From Alloiococcus otitis ATCC 51267 (GTDB lineage Bacteria > Bacillota > Bacilli > Lactobacillales > Carnobacteriaceae_A), in assembly GCF_000315445.1 (NCBI RefSeq), contig NZ_JH992957.1:88854-152853 (forward strand): DNA of 64,000 nucleotides. The letters are read 5' to 3'. The first letter of the stretch is position 1; the number at the start of each line of letters is the position of its first letter. The position numbers were made by a program, and so were the translations under genes. The notes under the pieces were generated by a model that searched no databases, was not told where the DNA came from, and was given only the letters and a program-made list of their open reading frames with translations. Positions 7,757 through 17,362 of this stretch are shown one piece after another.

Positions 7757-8758
7757 TTAATGGTTCCAACCGAAAGCATCTGTTGGTTCATTTAAGTAAG
7801 CTAGCCACTTTTCATCTTTAAGGTTTACAAAGGTTAAGGATAAACCAGCAGTGTCATAAGCGGTCAAAAAATTCCCCATCAGTTTAAAATCTACTCCTAA
7901 ATGATTAATATCTAGAAAGTCCATGACTTCAGACATAAAAATAGAAAGTTCTAGTAGGGGGGTACTGCCTAGGCCATTGACCATAATGGCTAGCTTTTTG
8001 ATATTATTCTTCTTATATTGCTGGATGAGTTTATTGGTGAGTTCAAGGGCTATTCTCTCTGATGACTGCATTGTTTCCTTGCGATAACCAGGCTCACCAT
8101 GTATACCAATACCAAAAAACATTTCATCTTCGGCCAGCTTATATTGGGCTGATTTATTGCTAATGGTACTAGCATTTGAAAATGATACGCCAAGTGTCCG
8201 AGTTTGGTCAACAACTTGCTTACCCAGCTTAACTAGTTGAGCTAGGGATAAGCCCTTGCTAGCAGCTCCACCAAGGATTTTATGAACAAGGACACTTCCT
8301 GCTACCCCCCGTTTTCTTTGTTTATAACTAGAGGACTCGATCGAGCAGTCGTCGTTGACAATGACATGATCTACCTTCATACCAGTAGCAACCGCTCGTT
8401 TTTCGGCTTCAAGGAAGTTGTTAACATCTTTTTCGAAATTTTTAATAATAAGCAAGCTACCCTGGTTATTGTAGGTCTCTTGAATAACTTTGAATATTTG
8501 GCTAGGACTTGGTGGCTCAAAAATGGGGCCCATTATAGCTGCATCCAACATATTTTCCCCTATATAACCATAGTGGCCAGGTTCGTGGCCACTGCCTCCT
8601 CCAGAAATGAGGACTACCTTGTTGTTTGGGATTATGGATTTCTTAACGGCGTTTGTACCGTCTATCTTAATAAGAACTTGGTCATATGTTGCAACGATGC
8701 CATCAGTGATCCGGTCAATAATTTCCTGGTCGGTTTTACCATTTAAAAAACCACTCAT
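7757..8758 (-). CDS. dhaQ: DhaQ, DhaK-like coactivator of DhaS
   Basis: This 333-residue DhaK paralogue keeps the substrate-binding histidine in FGIGIHGEPG and the GGGSGHEPGHYGYIG motif. It is encoded apart from DhaL/DhaM, next to the TetR regulator. In L. lactis DhaQ binds dihydroxyacetone but is not a kinase subunit; instead it docks on DhaS to make it an activator. The same role is inferred here from gene order and sequence. The start ATG 8758 has GGAGG upstream. Alternative: a second DhaK, but the tandem with dhaS makes this less likely. Confidence 0.85.
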   Translation of the reverse strand: MSGFLNGKTDQEIIDRITDGIVATYDQVLIKIDGTNAVKKSIIPNNKVVLISGGGSGHEPGHYGYIGENMLDAAIMGPIFEPPSPSQIFKVIQETYNNQGSLLIIKNFEKDVNNFLEAEKRAVATGMKVDHVIVNDDCSIESSSYKQRKRGVAGSVLVHKILGGAASKGLSLAQLVKLGKQVVDQTRTLGVSFSNASTISNKSAQYKLAEDEMFFGIGIHGEPGYRKETMQSSERIALELTNKLIQQYKKNNIKKLAIMVNGLGSTPLLELSIFMSEVMDFLDINHLGVDFKLMGNFLTAYDTAGLSLTFVNLKDEKWLAYLNEPTDAFGWNH

Positions 8759-8789
8759 GCAAAAGAACCTCCAACATATATTTAGTCTA

Positions 8790-8818
8790 ACTTTACTAAA
8801 TAAATTTGTTTAAGACAA
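8790..8818 (-). promoter_or_regulatory. Promoter of dhaQ-dhaS
   Basis: On the minus strand: TTGTCT (8818-8813), a 17-base spacer and TAAAGT (8795-8790). No GGACA-type inverted repeat is visible here, so the regulators may be made constitutively. Confidence 0.5.
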
Positions 8819-8859
8819 GTTTTTATTAGTCGTATGGACCTACACCCACCCAAGAAGTT

Positions 8860-9238
8860 GTTTACTTAGCCCAGGAAACCTATCTTTTCCAAGGAATGGT
8901 AAAAGAAAATAGGAGCTTGGAGATTCTTTTACCATGGGTCAATTGTCGGATGTCTAAACAAGGTAGGATTAATCCAGCATTATTAGTAAATGTAGCTGCT
9001 AATATAGTCTATCGGGCGGGCAAAAGTTACCTTGGCTAGGGCCTTGATAAAGGAACCAGTCTTATTGATCTGTGACGAGGCAACCTCTTCTCTGGATAAT
9101 GAAAGCTCCATCTTAATTAAAAATTTACTGCTATCACTAACTGAAGTCACCCTTATCATGGTTACCCACAAATTATAGTCTTCAGAAGCAAGCTTTGATC
9201 AAGTGATCCAACTCTCTATACAGACCCTTAATGAATAA
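8860..9238 (+). pseudogene. Relic of an ABC exporter ATPase domain
   Basis: The plus strand encodes ordered pieces of an ABC ATPase in shifting frames. First is a Q-loop region containing QETYLFQGMVKEN. Next, SGGQK, the start of the ABC signature, is at 9012-9026. After a frameshift comes LARALIKEPVLLICDEATS, then SLDNES and MVTHKL (Walker B, D-loop and H-loop; 9032-9175). A TAG at 9176-9178 interrupts the frame, which continues as FDQVIQL to a TAA at 9236-9238. Walker A and the membrane domain are missing. It is the C-terminal end of a bacteriocin/multidrug-type exporter, decayed beyond function. Confidence 0.8.
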
Positions 9239-9293
9239 TGTAAGAGTATCAGGAAGCCATTAAGTTCAAAAATCCTGTATATATTTTTTAACT

Positions 9294-9325
9294 GAAAAAA
9301 ACAGTTACCTCCAAGAGGGCAACTG
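9294..9325 (-). terminator. Terminator of spxH
   Basis: On the minus strand the stem GCAGTTGCCCTC / GAGGTAACTG with a TTGG loop is followed by TTTTTTTC. It lies just downstream of the spxH stop codon. Confidence 0.75.
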
Positions 9326-9336
9326 CTTGCGATCGT

Positions 9337-9951
9337 TTAAATATGGTTAGGCCAGATGGGATTAAGGGGGAGGAGGGCATTGGTCAGTTTGGATGCTCTA
9401 GAGCAAGTATTACAGGCGTAGTGGAGGGTGTATTCATTGATCATGAGCTCCATCCTTGCCTTGTTCATATGGTCCGTGTGATAGTAGATGATACAAGTGG
9501 GCACCTTGTTGACCTCCATTTCCTTGGCTAAGTGCTTGTCCCTTTGGTAGGATTTTTTAGCCAAGTCTGAATAGAGGTCTTCTTTAAACATCTGCAAGTC
9601 AATCTGTCCTGCTTGAGCTGCTTCTAAAATGGTTTCTTCGTTAAGTTCATAGCCTTCTTCAAAGAGGAGGCTTTGTAATTTTATAAAAAATTGGATGCCC
9701 CGTTTTTTCCCTTGCATGGAAGCAGCCTGGAAGGCAAGGCAAGGGATAAAACTAGGGTTGAAGTCTAAAGATTTGCCCTTGTGTGGGGCATTTGGGTAGG
9801 AGTCGTCATTGGCTTTAATGGTGACGAAACGAACACTGACCTTTTCATGACGGGTATCCGGGAAATGAAATACAGACCGAGCAATTTCCAAGCTATTCTT
9901 ATCTAGCGGATTTACAAATAGGAAAATCTCGATCATATCTTTAGAATTCAA
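9337..9951 (-). CDS. spxH: DsbA-like / YjbH (SpxH) family protein
   Basis: The 204-residue protein belongs to the YjbH/SpxH thioredoxin-fold family (IEIFLFVNPLDKNSLEIARS at the N-terminus), adaptors that deliver the redox regulator Spx to ClpXP. The usual N-terminal Cys-x-x-Cys is absent (NPLDKNSLEI), so it cannot be a dithiol oxidoreductase at that site. A different CNTC pair appears near the C-terminus. TTG 9951 is used with AGAAGGTGG upstream. The gene heads the yjbH-yjbK-relQ-nadK-rluD neighbourhood conserved in Bacillota. Confidence 0.75.
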   Translation of the reverse strand: MNSKDMIEIFLFVNPLDKNSLEIARSVFHFPDTRHEKVSVRFVTIKANDDSYPNAPHKGKSLDFNPSFIPCLAFQAASMQGKKRGIQFFIKLQSLLFEEGYELNEETILEAAQAGQIDLQMFKEDLYSDLAKKSYQRDKHLAKEMEVNKVPTCIIYYHTDHMNKARMELMINEYTLHYACNTCSRASKLTNALLPLNPIWPNHI

Positions 9952-10041
9952 AGCAATCCACCTTCTATTATCGTGTGACTTATCTATACTTGTATGGTAT
10001 CAAATAATGCTTAGGCCGGCTAACAATTTGCCTTAAACTGT

Positions 10042-10626
10042 TTAAAGTTGAGAGAAGGCCCGGGCGACTTTGTTGACTTTATCACGTTGGGGAATATTAT
10101 GTTCAAGAAGTATAGTATAGAATAAATCCAGTCCTTTGTCATGACTGGGGGCTTCTAATTCCAACTCATAGTCACTGGTCTGGCCATACCAACTATGGTC
10201 CAGGACTAAGAGGCAGTCTTGGTAGTTTTTTTCAAAACGTTTAGTTTTTAACCAGGTTATGAGGCTTAACTGGCTTACTTTTAGGCCTTCTTGGCTTAAC
10301 TGGTCCGCAATGGATTGGGGCAGGATGACTTGGCCTGCTTTCATTATTTGTTGGGCTTGGGCTAAAGGAATGTTTTCAGTGGTTTCAACCAGTTGGTCAT
10401 GGTTGTGAGAGGGGGATTTCAGGGTGATTTCAGCCTGGTCTTGCTCCTTTACAATTCTAATGCGGACAGAACAAGATTGTTCTTTTAAGACTAGGTCCTC
10501 AGTGTCAAAGTAATAATTTTCCTGGATGATGGGCTTTACTTCACTAAAGTGATAGCTGTCAAATAAATCCTGGTATTCGTCTTTGCTTAAAAGGTTCTTG
10601 AATTCAATTTCTAATTCTTGGCTCAA
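10042..10626 (-). CDS. CYTH domain protein (YjbK-like)
   Basis: The 194-residue protein has the N-terminal ELEIEFKNLL motif, the ExExK signature of the CYTH (triphosphate tunnel metalloenzyme) superfamily. Alternating charged strands follow (CSVRIRIVKEQDQAEITLK). Such enzymes hydrolyse inorganic triphosphate or related compounds; the true substrate of the Bacillota YjbK group is not clear. TTG 10626 has AGAAAGG upstream. It is divergent from relQ, with 82 bases between the two starts. Confidence 0.8.
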   Translation of the reverse strand: MSQELEIEFKNLLSKDEYQDLFDSYHFSEVKPIIQENYYFDTEDLVLKEQSCSVRIRIVKEQDQAEITLKSPSHNHDQLVETTENIPLAQAQQIMKAGQVILPQSIADQLSQEGLKVSQLSLITWLKTKRFEKNYQDCLLVLDHSWYGQTSDYELELEAPSHDKGLDLFYTILLEHNIPQRDKVNKVARAFSQL

Positions 10627-10708
10627 CTTAACCAGCCTTTCTATTTTTTACTCCCATCTATGATACAATGGATGGAGGAAAAGAAAAAGAAATAAAGAGG
10701 TTATGATT

Positions 10709-11332
10709 ATGACGAAAGACTGGGACCAATTTTTATACCCATATGAACTGGCCCTTGAAGAGCTTAAAGTCAAATTAAAAGGGCAGCGAGCCATGTTTCG
10801 GCATAAAAACCAAGCAAGTCCCATTGAATTTGTGACTGGTCGCTTAAAGCCCGTGGATAGCATCTTGTCCAAGGCAGAGCAAGTCCAGCTTCCCCTTGAC
10901 CAGCTAGAAGAGATGGAAGATATAGCAGGTTTGCGGATCATGTGCCCCTTTATTGAGGACGTTTACCAAGTTGTTGCCATGGTGAGGAAGCGACAGGATA
11001 TGGAAGTTATCAGAGAAAAGGACTATATCTCCAATACCAAGGAAAGTGGCTACCGGTCATATCATTTGATCTGTCGCTATCCAGTCTACATTATTGACCA
11101 AGTCTACCCCCTTTTAGTTGAGATCCAAGTCCGGACCCTGGCCATGAATTTCTGGGCTTCGATTGAACACTCCTTGAACTACAAGCATCAAGGTGACTAC
11201 CCGGCTGAAATCAAGAAAGGCTTGCAGGAAACGGCAGACCGGGTCTTTCAGTTGGATGAGGAGATGTCGGCCATCCGCAAGAAGATCAGCCAGGAAGAAA
11301 AAACAGAAAACCCAGACGATGCAAGCACTTAA
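10709..11332 (+). CDS. relQ: Small alarmone synthetase RelQ (GTP pyrophosphokinase)
   Basis: It makes (p)ppGpp from ATP and GTP/GDP. It is a synthetase-only protein of 207 residues. Landmarks: LEEMEDIAGLRIMCPF with the catalytic Asp/Arg, REKDYISNTKESGYRSYHL for nucleotide binding, and VEIQVRTLAMNFWASIEHS with the catalytic Glu. No hydrolase, TGS or ACT domain is present. ATG 10709 is chosen because AAAGAGG is 8 bases upstream; the ATG at 10703 is only 2 bases from it. It leads the relQ-nadK-rluD operon. Confidence 0.93.
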   Translation: MTKDWDQFLYPYELALEELKVKLKGQRAMFRHKNQASPIEFVTGRLKPVDSILSKAEQVQLPLDQLEEMEDIAGLRIMCPFIEDVYQVVAMVRKRQDMEVIREKDYISNTKESGYRSYHLICRYPVYIIDQVYPLLVEIQVRTLAMNFWASIEHSLNYKHQGDYPAEIKKGLQETADRVFQLDEEMSAIRKKISQEEKTENPDDAST

Positions 11333-11344
11333 GGAGCAGTGTCT

Positions 11345-12166
11345 ATGCGAGTGACAATTATCAGCAACCAAAGTGAAAAGTCAAAGCAAGTATCCAAAAG
11401 CCTGGAAGACTTGCTCCAGGAAGAAGGGGTCGTCATCGATGGCCTGGCCCCTGATATTGTGATTTCTGTGGGAGGAGACGGGACCCTCTTGTCTGCCTTT
11501 CACCGCTATGCCCATATTTTAGACCAGGTCCGCTTTATTGGAGTCCACACAGGGCACTTGGGTTTTTATACAGATTGGCGAGAATTTAACCTCGCTGACT
11601 TGGTTGATCAGATCAAAAATGACAAGCAAGAAGCTGAAGAATATCCCCTCTTAGATGTCCGAATTTCCTACCAAAATGGTCAAGAAGCCAAACACTACCT
11701 AGCCTTGAACGAATCCATTTTAAAATTAATGGACAAAACCTTGGTTTGTGACCTTTTTATCCGAGATGAATTCTTTGAACGCTTTAGGGGAGATGGCTTG
11801 TGTGTGTCGACGCCGACTGGGTCTACTGGCTACAATAAATCAGTGGGCGGGGCCGTCCTCCACCCTAGTTTAGAAGCCTTGCAAATTACGGAAATAGCCA
11901 GTTTAAACAACCGGGTTTTTCGGACCTTGTCGTCCCCCATTGTTATTTCCCCCAATGAGTGGATTACCCTAAAGCCGATCAATACCTCTTCGATCACTTT
12001 AATGGTGGACCAATTAGTCTCAGAAGAAGAGAATGTGGCTGAAGTGAAACTGAAGATAGCTAAGGAGCGGGTCAGTTTTGCCCGTTATGACCACACTCAC
12101 TTTTGGGACCGGGTGGAGAATGCTTTTTTGGGAGTGAAAAAACAGAATGCAAGTGACTTGGACTAA
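11345..12166 (+). CDS. nadK: NAD kinase
   Basis: ATP-dependent phosphorylation of NAD to NADP. The 273-residue protein contains the GGDGT motif (VISVGGDGTLLSAFH) and the conserved CVSTPTGSTGYNKS segment of the NAD-binding site. ATG 11345 lies 8 bases after AAGGAG; the GTG at 11339 is too close. It overlaps the following rluD gene by 20 bases and follows relQ by 12. Confidence 0.95.
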   Translation: MRVTIISNQSEKSKQVSKSLEDLLQEEGVVIDGLAPDIVISVGGDGTLLSAFHRYAHILDQVRFIGVHTGHLGFYTDWREFNLADLVDQIKNDKQEAEEYPLLDVRISYQNGQEAKHYLALNESILKLMDKTLVCDLFIRDEFFERFRGDGLCVSTPTGSTGYNKSVGGAVLHPSLEALQITEIASLNNRVFRTLSSPIVISPNEWITLKPINTSSITLMVDQLVSEEENVAEVKLKIAKERVSFARYDHTHFWDRVENAFLGVKKQNASDLD

Positions 12167-13034
12167 CCAAGAAGACCAACTGATCTTAAGTGACTTCCTC
12201 AAGGAAAAGGGTCTGTCCAGACGTTTTTTAACCAAACTGAAGCAAGTCAAGGGAGCTATCCGGGTTAATCATCAGCCCGTCCGGGTGACCTGGGAACTGG
12301 TCAAAGGGGACCAGGTTGAACTTGACCTGCCCAAGGAGGAGGCCAACCCCCACCTAGCTCCTAATGAAGGGGGCTTGGACATTCTTTACGAAGATGACTA
12401 CTTACTGGCCTTAAACAAGTCTGCAGGTCAAACTTGCCTGCCTTCACCCCAAAACCGAAGCTCCAGTTTAGCCAATAAGGTCCTAGCTTATTACATAAAA
12501 GAAGGAGCCGAAAACCTTAAGATCCATCCAGTTACCCGGCTCGATAAGGACACTAGTGGCATCATCCTCTTTGCCAAGCACCAGTATATCCACCATTTAA
12601 TGACGACTCGGTCACACTTGACCAAAAAATACTTGGCCTTGGTCCAAGGTCAAGTCACTCCAACAGAAGGGGTCATTGACCTAGCAATCGGCCGGACGGA
12701 GGATTCAATTATCAAACGCCAAGTTAAGCAAGGGGGTAAACCTGCCCAAACAAGCTACCGGGTCCTTGACCAGTCCAACCAGGCTTCCTTGCTAACTATT
12801 GACCTTTTAACGGGCCGGACCCATCAGATCAGGGTCCATTTTTCTCACCTGGGCCACCCCTTACTTGGGGATAGTCTTTATGGAGGTCAAGCAGGTATAA
12901 TTGACCGCCAGGCCCTCCACTGCCAACAGGTGGACTTTGCCCACCCCTTGACTGGTCAAAGAGTTCACTTGCAGGCCCCCTTGCCAGAGGATTTGCTAGT
13001 TTTGTCCCAACGATTGAAGCTCGGTGGAGTTTAA
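12147..13034 (+). CDS. rluD: RluA/RluD-family 23S rRNA pseudouridine synthase
   Basis: The 295-residue protein has the catalytic motif HPVTRLDKDTSGIILFAKH, whose aspartate is the nucleophile for uridine isomerisation. It also has RTHQIRVHFSHLGHPLLGD, typical of RluA/RluC/RluD enzymes, and an N-terminal S4-like region (LSRRFLTKLKQVKGAIRVN). It starts inside the end of nadK. Which uridines it modifies cannot be read from sequence; the symbol follows the conserved relQ-nadK-rluD order. Confidence 0.85.
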   Translation: MQVTWTNQEDQLILSDFLKEKGLSRRFLTKLKQVKGAIRVNHQPVRVTWELVKGDQVELDLPKEEANPHLAPNEGGLDILYEDDYLLALNKSAGQTCLPSPQNRSSSLANKVLAYYIKEGAENLKIHPVTRLDKDTSGIILFAKHQYIHHLMTTRSHLTKKYLALVQGQVTPTEGVIDLAIGRTEDSIIKRQVKQGGKPAQTSYRVLDQSNQASLLTIDLLTGRTHQIRVHFSHLGHPLLGDSLYGGQAGIIDRQALHCQQVDFAHPLTGQRVHLQAPLPEDLLVLSQRLKLGGV

Positions 13035-13097
13035 AATACAAGGATATAGCTGTGACCCTAAAACAGACAGGGGCGCAGGCTTTTTTGCTTACAAGCC

Positions 13098-13126
13098 TTG
13101 TCGTCTCAGGGAGAAATTGGTATCAT
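13098..13126 (+). promoter_or_regulatory. Promoter of prfC
   Basis: -35 TTGTCG (13098-13103), a 17-base spacer and -10 TATCAT (13121-13126), located 34 bases before the prfC start. Confidence 0.55.
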
Positions 13127-13159
13127 AGTTAGGCTAATGAATTGATAGAAGGAGTCCTT

Positions 13160-14743
13160 ATGTCACAAACAAGTATCAGTCAAGAAGTAGATAAAAGGCG
13201 AACTTTTGCTATTATTTCCCACCCGGATGCTGGGAAGACAACCATCACTGAACAAATGCTTCTATTTGGAGGAGCTATCCGCCAGGCGGGGACGGTTAAG
13301 GCCAAAAAAACGGGGAAATTTGCCACCTCTGACTGGATGGAAATCGAAAAGCAGAGAGGGATTTCTGTTACTAGTTCGGTCATGCAATTTGACTACCAGG
13401 GCAAGCGGATTAATATCTTGGACACCCCTGGTCACGAGGATTTTTCGGAAGATACCTACCGAACCTTGATGGCCGTTGATGCAGCTGTTATGGTGGTGGA
13501 TTCCAGCAAGGGAATTGAATCCCAAACGGAAAAACTCTTTAAGGTCTGCCGCATGCGGGGGATTCCCATCTTTACCTTTTTTAACAAATTAGACCGAGAC
13601 GGTAGGGACCCCTTGGATCTAGTGGAAGAATTAGAAGAAGTACTGGGTATTGATGCCTATGCCATGAACTGGCCAATGGGGTCTGGTCGAAACTTGTTAG
13701 GTCTTTATGATATTTACAACAACCGGGTTCAAGTTCATGACCCCGACCAGTATGAGGATGGTAGGGATTCGCTTGATCTAGATGAAGAGGGTGAAATTTT
13801 GGGCGACCACCCCATCAAAACTGACGCCCAGTACGGACAAACCCTGGAAGAAGCCCTTCTTTTGAAAGAGGCAGGCAATGACTTTGACCGGGAAAAGATC
13901 ATGGCGGGTGACTTGACCCCAGTCTTTTTTGGGTCTGCCTTAACCAACTTTGGGGTCCAAAACTTCCTAGACGCCTTTTTGGAATTTGCCCCAAAGCCTT
14001 CAGCCCAAGCAGATAAAAACCGCCGGGTCATCCAACCCAGTGATCCTAACTTTTCTGGTTTTGTTTTTAAAATCCAAGCCAATATGGATCCCCGACACCG
14101 GGACCGGATCGCCTTCTTGCGGATCTGTTCAGGCCAATTTGAACGGGGGATGGATGTCACCCTAGCCCGGGAGGACAAGGCCATGAAACTGACCAATTCC
14201 ACCTCCTTTATGGCTGAAGACCGGGAGACCGTGACCAAGGCGGTTGCTGGCGATATTATAGGTCTTTATGATACTGGGACCTTTCAAATTGGGGACACCA
14301 TTTACTCTGGCAAGGAAGGGGTAGAATTTAAGGACCTGCCCCAGTTTACACCGGAAATATTCATGAAGGTTGACCCCAAGAATGTGATGAAGCAAAAGTC
14401 CTTCCACAAGGGATTAGAACAATTGGTTCAAGAAGGAGCCATCCAACTCTATAAGACCTACCTGGGCAATGATTATATTGTAGGGGCAGTGGGCCAACTT
14501 CAATTTGAAGTATTAGAGCACCGGATGAAACATGAATATAATTCTGACATTGAAATGCAGCCCATTGGAAGCCGAATTGCCCGCTGGATTGATCCCGACC
14601 AATTGGATGAGAAGATGAGTTCCTCGCGAAATATGTTGGTGAAAGACCGGTTCGACCACCCCCTCTTCTTATTCGAAAATGAATTTGCCATGCGTTGGTT
14701 TAGCGATAAGTATCCGGATGTTGAGTTGAGATCCCTCTTATAG
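13160..14743 (+). CDS. prfC: Peptide chain release factor 3
   Basis: RF3 is a translational GTPase that removes RF1/RF2 from the ribosome after peptide release. The 527-residue protein has G1 SHPDAGKTT (P-loop), G3 [14 protein letters not shown] and G4 [10 protein letters not shown], followed by the EF-Tu-like domain 2 and the C-terminal domain. ATG 13160 is preferred, with AGAAGGAG 5 bases upstream, over the in-frame TTG at 13142. It is a single-gene transcript ending at the terminator shared with the convergent clpE. Confidence 0.95.
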   Translation: MSQTSISQEVDKRRTFAIISHPDAGKTTITEQMLLFGGAIRQAGTVKAKKTGKFATSDWMEIEKQRGISVTSSVMQFDYQGKRINILDTPGHEDFSEDTYRTLMAVDAAVMVVDSSKGIESQTEKLFKVCRMRGIPIFTFFNKLDRDGRDPLDLVEELEEVLGIDAYAMNWPMGSGRNLLGLYDIYNNRVQVHDPDQYEDGRDSLDLDEEGEILGDHPIKTDAQYGQTLEEALLLKEAGNDFDREKIMAGDLTPVFFGSALTNFGVQNFLDAFLEFAPKPSAQADKNRRVIQPSDPNFSGFVFKIQANMDPRHRDRIAFLRICSGQFERGMDVTLAREDKAMKLTNSTSFMAEDRETVTKAVAGDIIGLYDTGTFQIGDTIYSGKEGVEFKDLPQFTPEIFMKVDPKNVMKQKSFHKGLEQLVQEGAIQLYKTYLGNDYIVGAVGQLQFEVLEHRMKHEYNSDIEMQPIGSRIARWIDPDQLDEKMSSSRNMLVKDRFDHPLFLFENEFAMRWFSDKYPDVELRSLL

Positions 14744-14763
14744 TGGGACATTGACCAAGACAA

Positions 14764-14793
14764 AAAAAGCGACCCAAATTTGGGTCGCTTTTC
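14764..14793. terminator. Bidirectional terminator between prfC and clpE
   Basis: AAAAGCGACCCAAA and TTTGGGTCGCTTTT form a palindrome with A-tract and T-tract on opposite sides, so it serves both convergent transcripts. Confidence 0.85.
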
Positions 14794-14825
14794 TGATTGA
14801 TTGAGGCTGGTTTGTTGCTTATTCC

Positions 14826-17057
14826 TTAGTTTTGGTCGCTTTCTGAGCTCTTAGCTTGACTAGCTTCAGCCTTGTTTTCGCTGACTTTGATCACACCATC
14901 GTCGTTTAGGTCAACGAGTAAGTTGTGGACACCTGGGTTGTCCAAGTAGAATTGGGCAATTTGGTCTTCCACTTCTTCTTCGACGACACGGCGGAGAGGG
15001 CGGGCTCCCATTTTAGGGTTGTAGCCTAGGTCCACTAATTTTTCTTTAGCTGGACGGCTGACTTCAATGGTTAAGTCTCTTTCAGCAATCGCTTCTTGGA
15101 TTTCATTGAGCATGATGTCCACAATGGAAATGAGACTTTCTTTAGAGAGAGAATCAAACTCTACAATGCCATCGAGACGGTTTAAGAACTCTGGTCTGAA
15201 GTAATTGGTCAAGCGGTTGAGTAGTTCATCATTTGTATCTTCATCTTTGCCAAAACCAATATTAGTTCCAATCTCATCGGTTGAGCCAGCATTACTGGTC
15301 ATGATAATAATGGTTTCTTTAAAGTTGACTCGTCGTCCTTGGGAGTCGGTTAAGTGGCCGTCATCCAATATTTGAAGGAACATGTTCAAGACGTCAGGAT
15401 GGGCTTTTTCAACCTCGTCTACCAGGATAAGGCTGTAAGGTTTCCGTCTGACTTGCTCAGTAAGCTGGCCAGCTTCATCGTAACCAACATATCCAGGAGG
15501 GGAACCGATCAAACGACTGGTGGAGTGTTTTTCCATGTATTCACTCATATCGAGTCGGATCATGGCTTCCTTGCTACCGAATAGTTCCTTAGCCAGACTT
15601 TTCGCTAGTTCGGTTTTACCGACACCAGTTGGGCCTAGGAAGAGGAAGGAGCCAATTGGGCGGTTTTTCTTACGGAGACCAATTCGGTTACGACGTATAG
15701 CTTTGGAAACTTTTTCGACAGCCTTGTCTTGGCCAATAACTTGTTCTTCCAAGGCTTGCTCCAAGTTTTTAAGCTGGGTTTGTTCTTTTTCTTTCAACTC
15801 ACCGACAGGAATACCGGTTTTAATCTCAATGATATTGATAATATCTTGTTCGGTAACAGTAGGGGTGGTTGATTCAGGGTTTTGCTGGTCTAGCATCCCT
15901 TCGAATTTGGAAATTTGATCCCGGTAGTGGGCTGCTTTCTCGTAGTCTTCGACATCCAAGGCCTCTTGTTTAGCTTTTTCAGCTTGGGCAATTTTTTCTT
16001 TGAGCTCATCAGGGTTAGAGACCTTGATGGTCAAGTTTTTCTTAGAACCGGCTTCGTCAATTAGGTCGATGGCCTTGTCGGGTAAGAACCGGTCCATAAT
16101 ATAGCGGTTGGACAAGTCGGTTGCAGCTTTTAAGGCTTTAGGGTCGTATTTAACCTTGTGGAATTCTTCGTATTTACCTTGGATACCTTTGAGGATGGTT
16201 AAGGTTTGTTCGGGACTTGGCTCTTCTACTTTAACGGGTTGCAAACGTCGCTCTAGGGCAGAGTCTTTTTCGATTTTACGGTATTCATTTAAGGTTGTCG
16301 CCCCAACCATTTGGAGTTCGCCTCTAGCTAAGGCTGGTTTTAAGATGTTACCAGCATCCATGTTACTGCCATCTGCAGTTCCGGCACCGACAATTTCGTG
16401 GACTTCATCAATAAAGAGGATAATGTTTTGTCTTTCCTTCAATTCATTGATTAATTGTTGCATTCGTTCTTCAAATTGTCCCCGGATTCCAGTTCCTTGA
16501 ACCAAAGAAGCAACGTCTAAGCGGATAACTTCCCGGTCTTGCAATTTTTGAGGGACATCGGATTGGGCAATCTTGTTGGCTAAGCCTTCAACGACAGCAG
16601 TTTTACCAACACCCGCTTCCCCAATAAGGACTGGGTTGTTTTTGGTTCGTCGGTTTAGGATTTCAATAACCCGTTCAGTTTCTTTGTCTCGGCCAATAAT
16701 CGGGTCGATTTTGCCCTCTCTAGCCATCTGGGTTAGGTTAATACCATATTCATCTAAGAGTCCACCGCCACCAGCTTGACCTTGGCCTGGGCCAGCGTTT
16801 CCGCCACCCATAGCAGACTCTGGATTAATGCCTTGTCGGTTTGCGCCGTAGCCACCCAACATGGATCCAAAGAGGTCATCTAGGTTGTTGAAGTCTCCAA
16901 ATGGGTCATTACGTCTCTGGTTCATCCGACCCCGTTGTTCTTGTTCTTTAATTTCGCGGTAGCATTCTTTACATAAGTCGATTTCTCTTTTTTGACCATT
17001 AATAGCAGTTGTCAAATGAATGCTAGCTTGTCTTTGGTTACATCTTTGGCATAGCAT
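14826..17057 (-). CDS. clpE: ATP-dependent protease ATPase subunit ClpE
   Basis: Hsp100 unfoldase that feeds heat-damaged proteins to ClpP. The 743-residue protein begins with the ClpE-specific zinc finger (MLCQRC and LCKEC, residues 1-35). Then come a Gly-rich linker (about 65-100), AAA-1 with Walker [11 protein letters not shown], a central UVR-like helix ([18 protein letters not shown]) and AAA-2 with [12 protein letters not shown] and the [14 protein letters not shown] pore loop. The zinc finger separates it from ClpC. The start ATG 17057 has AAAGGAAGG upstream. Two CtsR boxes cover its promoter, so it should be derepressed by heat. Confidence 0.95.
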   Translation of the reverse strand: MLCQRCNQRQASIHLTTAINGQKREIDLCKECYREIKEQEQRGRMNQRRNDPFGDFNNLDDLFGSMLGGYGANRQGINPESAMGGGNAGPGQGQAGGGGLLDEYGINLTQMAREGKIDPIIGRDKETERVIEILNRRTKNNPVLIGEAGVGKTAVVEGLANKIAQSDVPQKLQDREVIRLDVASLVQGTGIRGQFEERMQQLINELKERQNIILFIDEVHEIVGAGTADGSNMDAGNILKPALARGELQMVGATTLNEYRKIEKDSALERRLQPVKVEEPSPEQTLTILKGIQGKYEEFHKVKYDPKALKAATDLSNRYIMDRFLPDKAIDLIDEAGSKKNLTIKVSNPDELKEKIAQAEKAKQEALDVEDYEKAAHYRDQISKFEGMLDQQNPESTTPTVTEQDIINIIEIKTGIPVGELKEKEQTQLKNLEQALEEQVIGQDKAVEKVSKAIRRNRIGLRKKNRPIGSFLFLGPTGVGKTELAKSLAKELFGSKEAMIRLDMSEYMEKHSTSRLIGSPPGYVGYDEAGQLTEQVRRKPYSLILVDEVEKAHPDVLNMFLQILDDGHLTDSQGRRVNFKETIIIMTSNAGSTDEIGTNIGFGKDEDTNDELLNRLTNYFRPEFLNRLDGIVEFDSLSKESLISIVDIMLNEIQEAIAERDLTIEVSRPAKEKLVDLGYNPKMGARPLRRVVEEEVEDQIAQFYLDNPGVHNLLVDLNDDGVIKVSENKAEASQAKSSESDQN

Positions 17058-17113
17058 AAACGGCCTTCCTTTCTTTATACTAAATTTCGTGATAGTGGAG
17101 TGTTTGAAAGGTG

Positions 17114-17130
17114 TTTGACTATCTTTGACC
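17114..17130. promoter_or_regulatory. CtsR box 1 of clpE
   Basis: TTTGACT-ATC-TTTGACC matches the reverse complement of the CtsR consensus GGTCAAANANGGTCAAA with one mismatch. It lies about where transcription of clpE should start. Confidence 0.8.
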
Positions 17131-17142
17131 TTTCATGAGTCT

Positions 17143-17171
17143 ATTATACTCTGACCTTGTTTGACTTTCAA
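17143..17171 (-). promoter_or_regulatory. Promoter of clpE
   Basis: On the minus strand: TTGAAA (17171-17166), a 17-base spacer and a perfect TATAAT (17148-17143). The spacer is almost filled by CtsR box 2. Confidence 0.8.
17150..17166. promoter_or_regulatory. CtsR box 2 of clpE
   Basis: TCTGACC-TTG-TTTGACT, 17 bases with the NTN centre of a CtsR site, two mismatches from consensus. It lies between -35 and -10, so bound repressor would exclude RNA polymerase. Confidence 0.7.
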
Positions 17172-17247
17172 CCTTTTTTATCAAGTTTATTAAATTATTT
17201 CAACCCCTTAAAAAGTCTGGTATGACAAGCAATATGCTTGTGATCTA

Positions 17248-17253
17248 TATAAT
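17248..17253 (+). promoter_or_regulatory. Possible -10 element upstream of ptsH
   Basis: A perfect TATAAT about 110 bases before ptsH. No convincing -35 lies at the right distance (TGACAA is 19 bases upstream), so the promoter is tentative. Confidence 0.35.
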
Positions 17254-17362
17254 AATAGTTGTCCAAGCCCCAAAAAAATGGTAATCTTATTGTTGAAAGT
17301 CGATTAGTGCCTTGCTTAATTGTCTTTTATAAAATTGGATCGATATAAAGGAGAAATGAAAT

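Noticed and set aside
8282..8746. Plus-strand frame of 154 codons opposite dhaQ
   Set aside because: dhaQ is full length with intact motifs on the other strand; the antisense frame shows no family features.
7757..8758. DhaQ read as a second kinase subunit DhaK2
   Set aside because: It is adjacent to the TetR gene and separate from dhaL/dhaM, the arrangement of the L. lactis coactivator; the substrate histidine alone does not make it a kinase part.
10648..10941. Minus-strand frame of 97 codons over the relQ start
   Set aside because: It covers the divergent promoter region and the relQ 5' end and has no coding signature.
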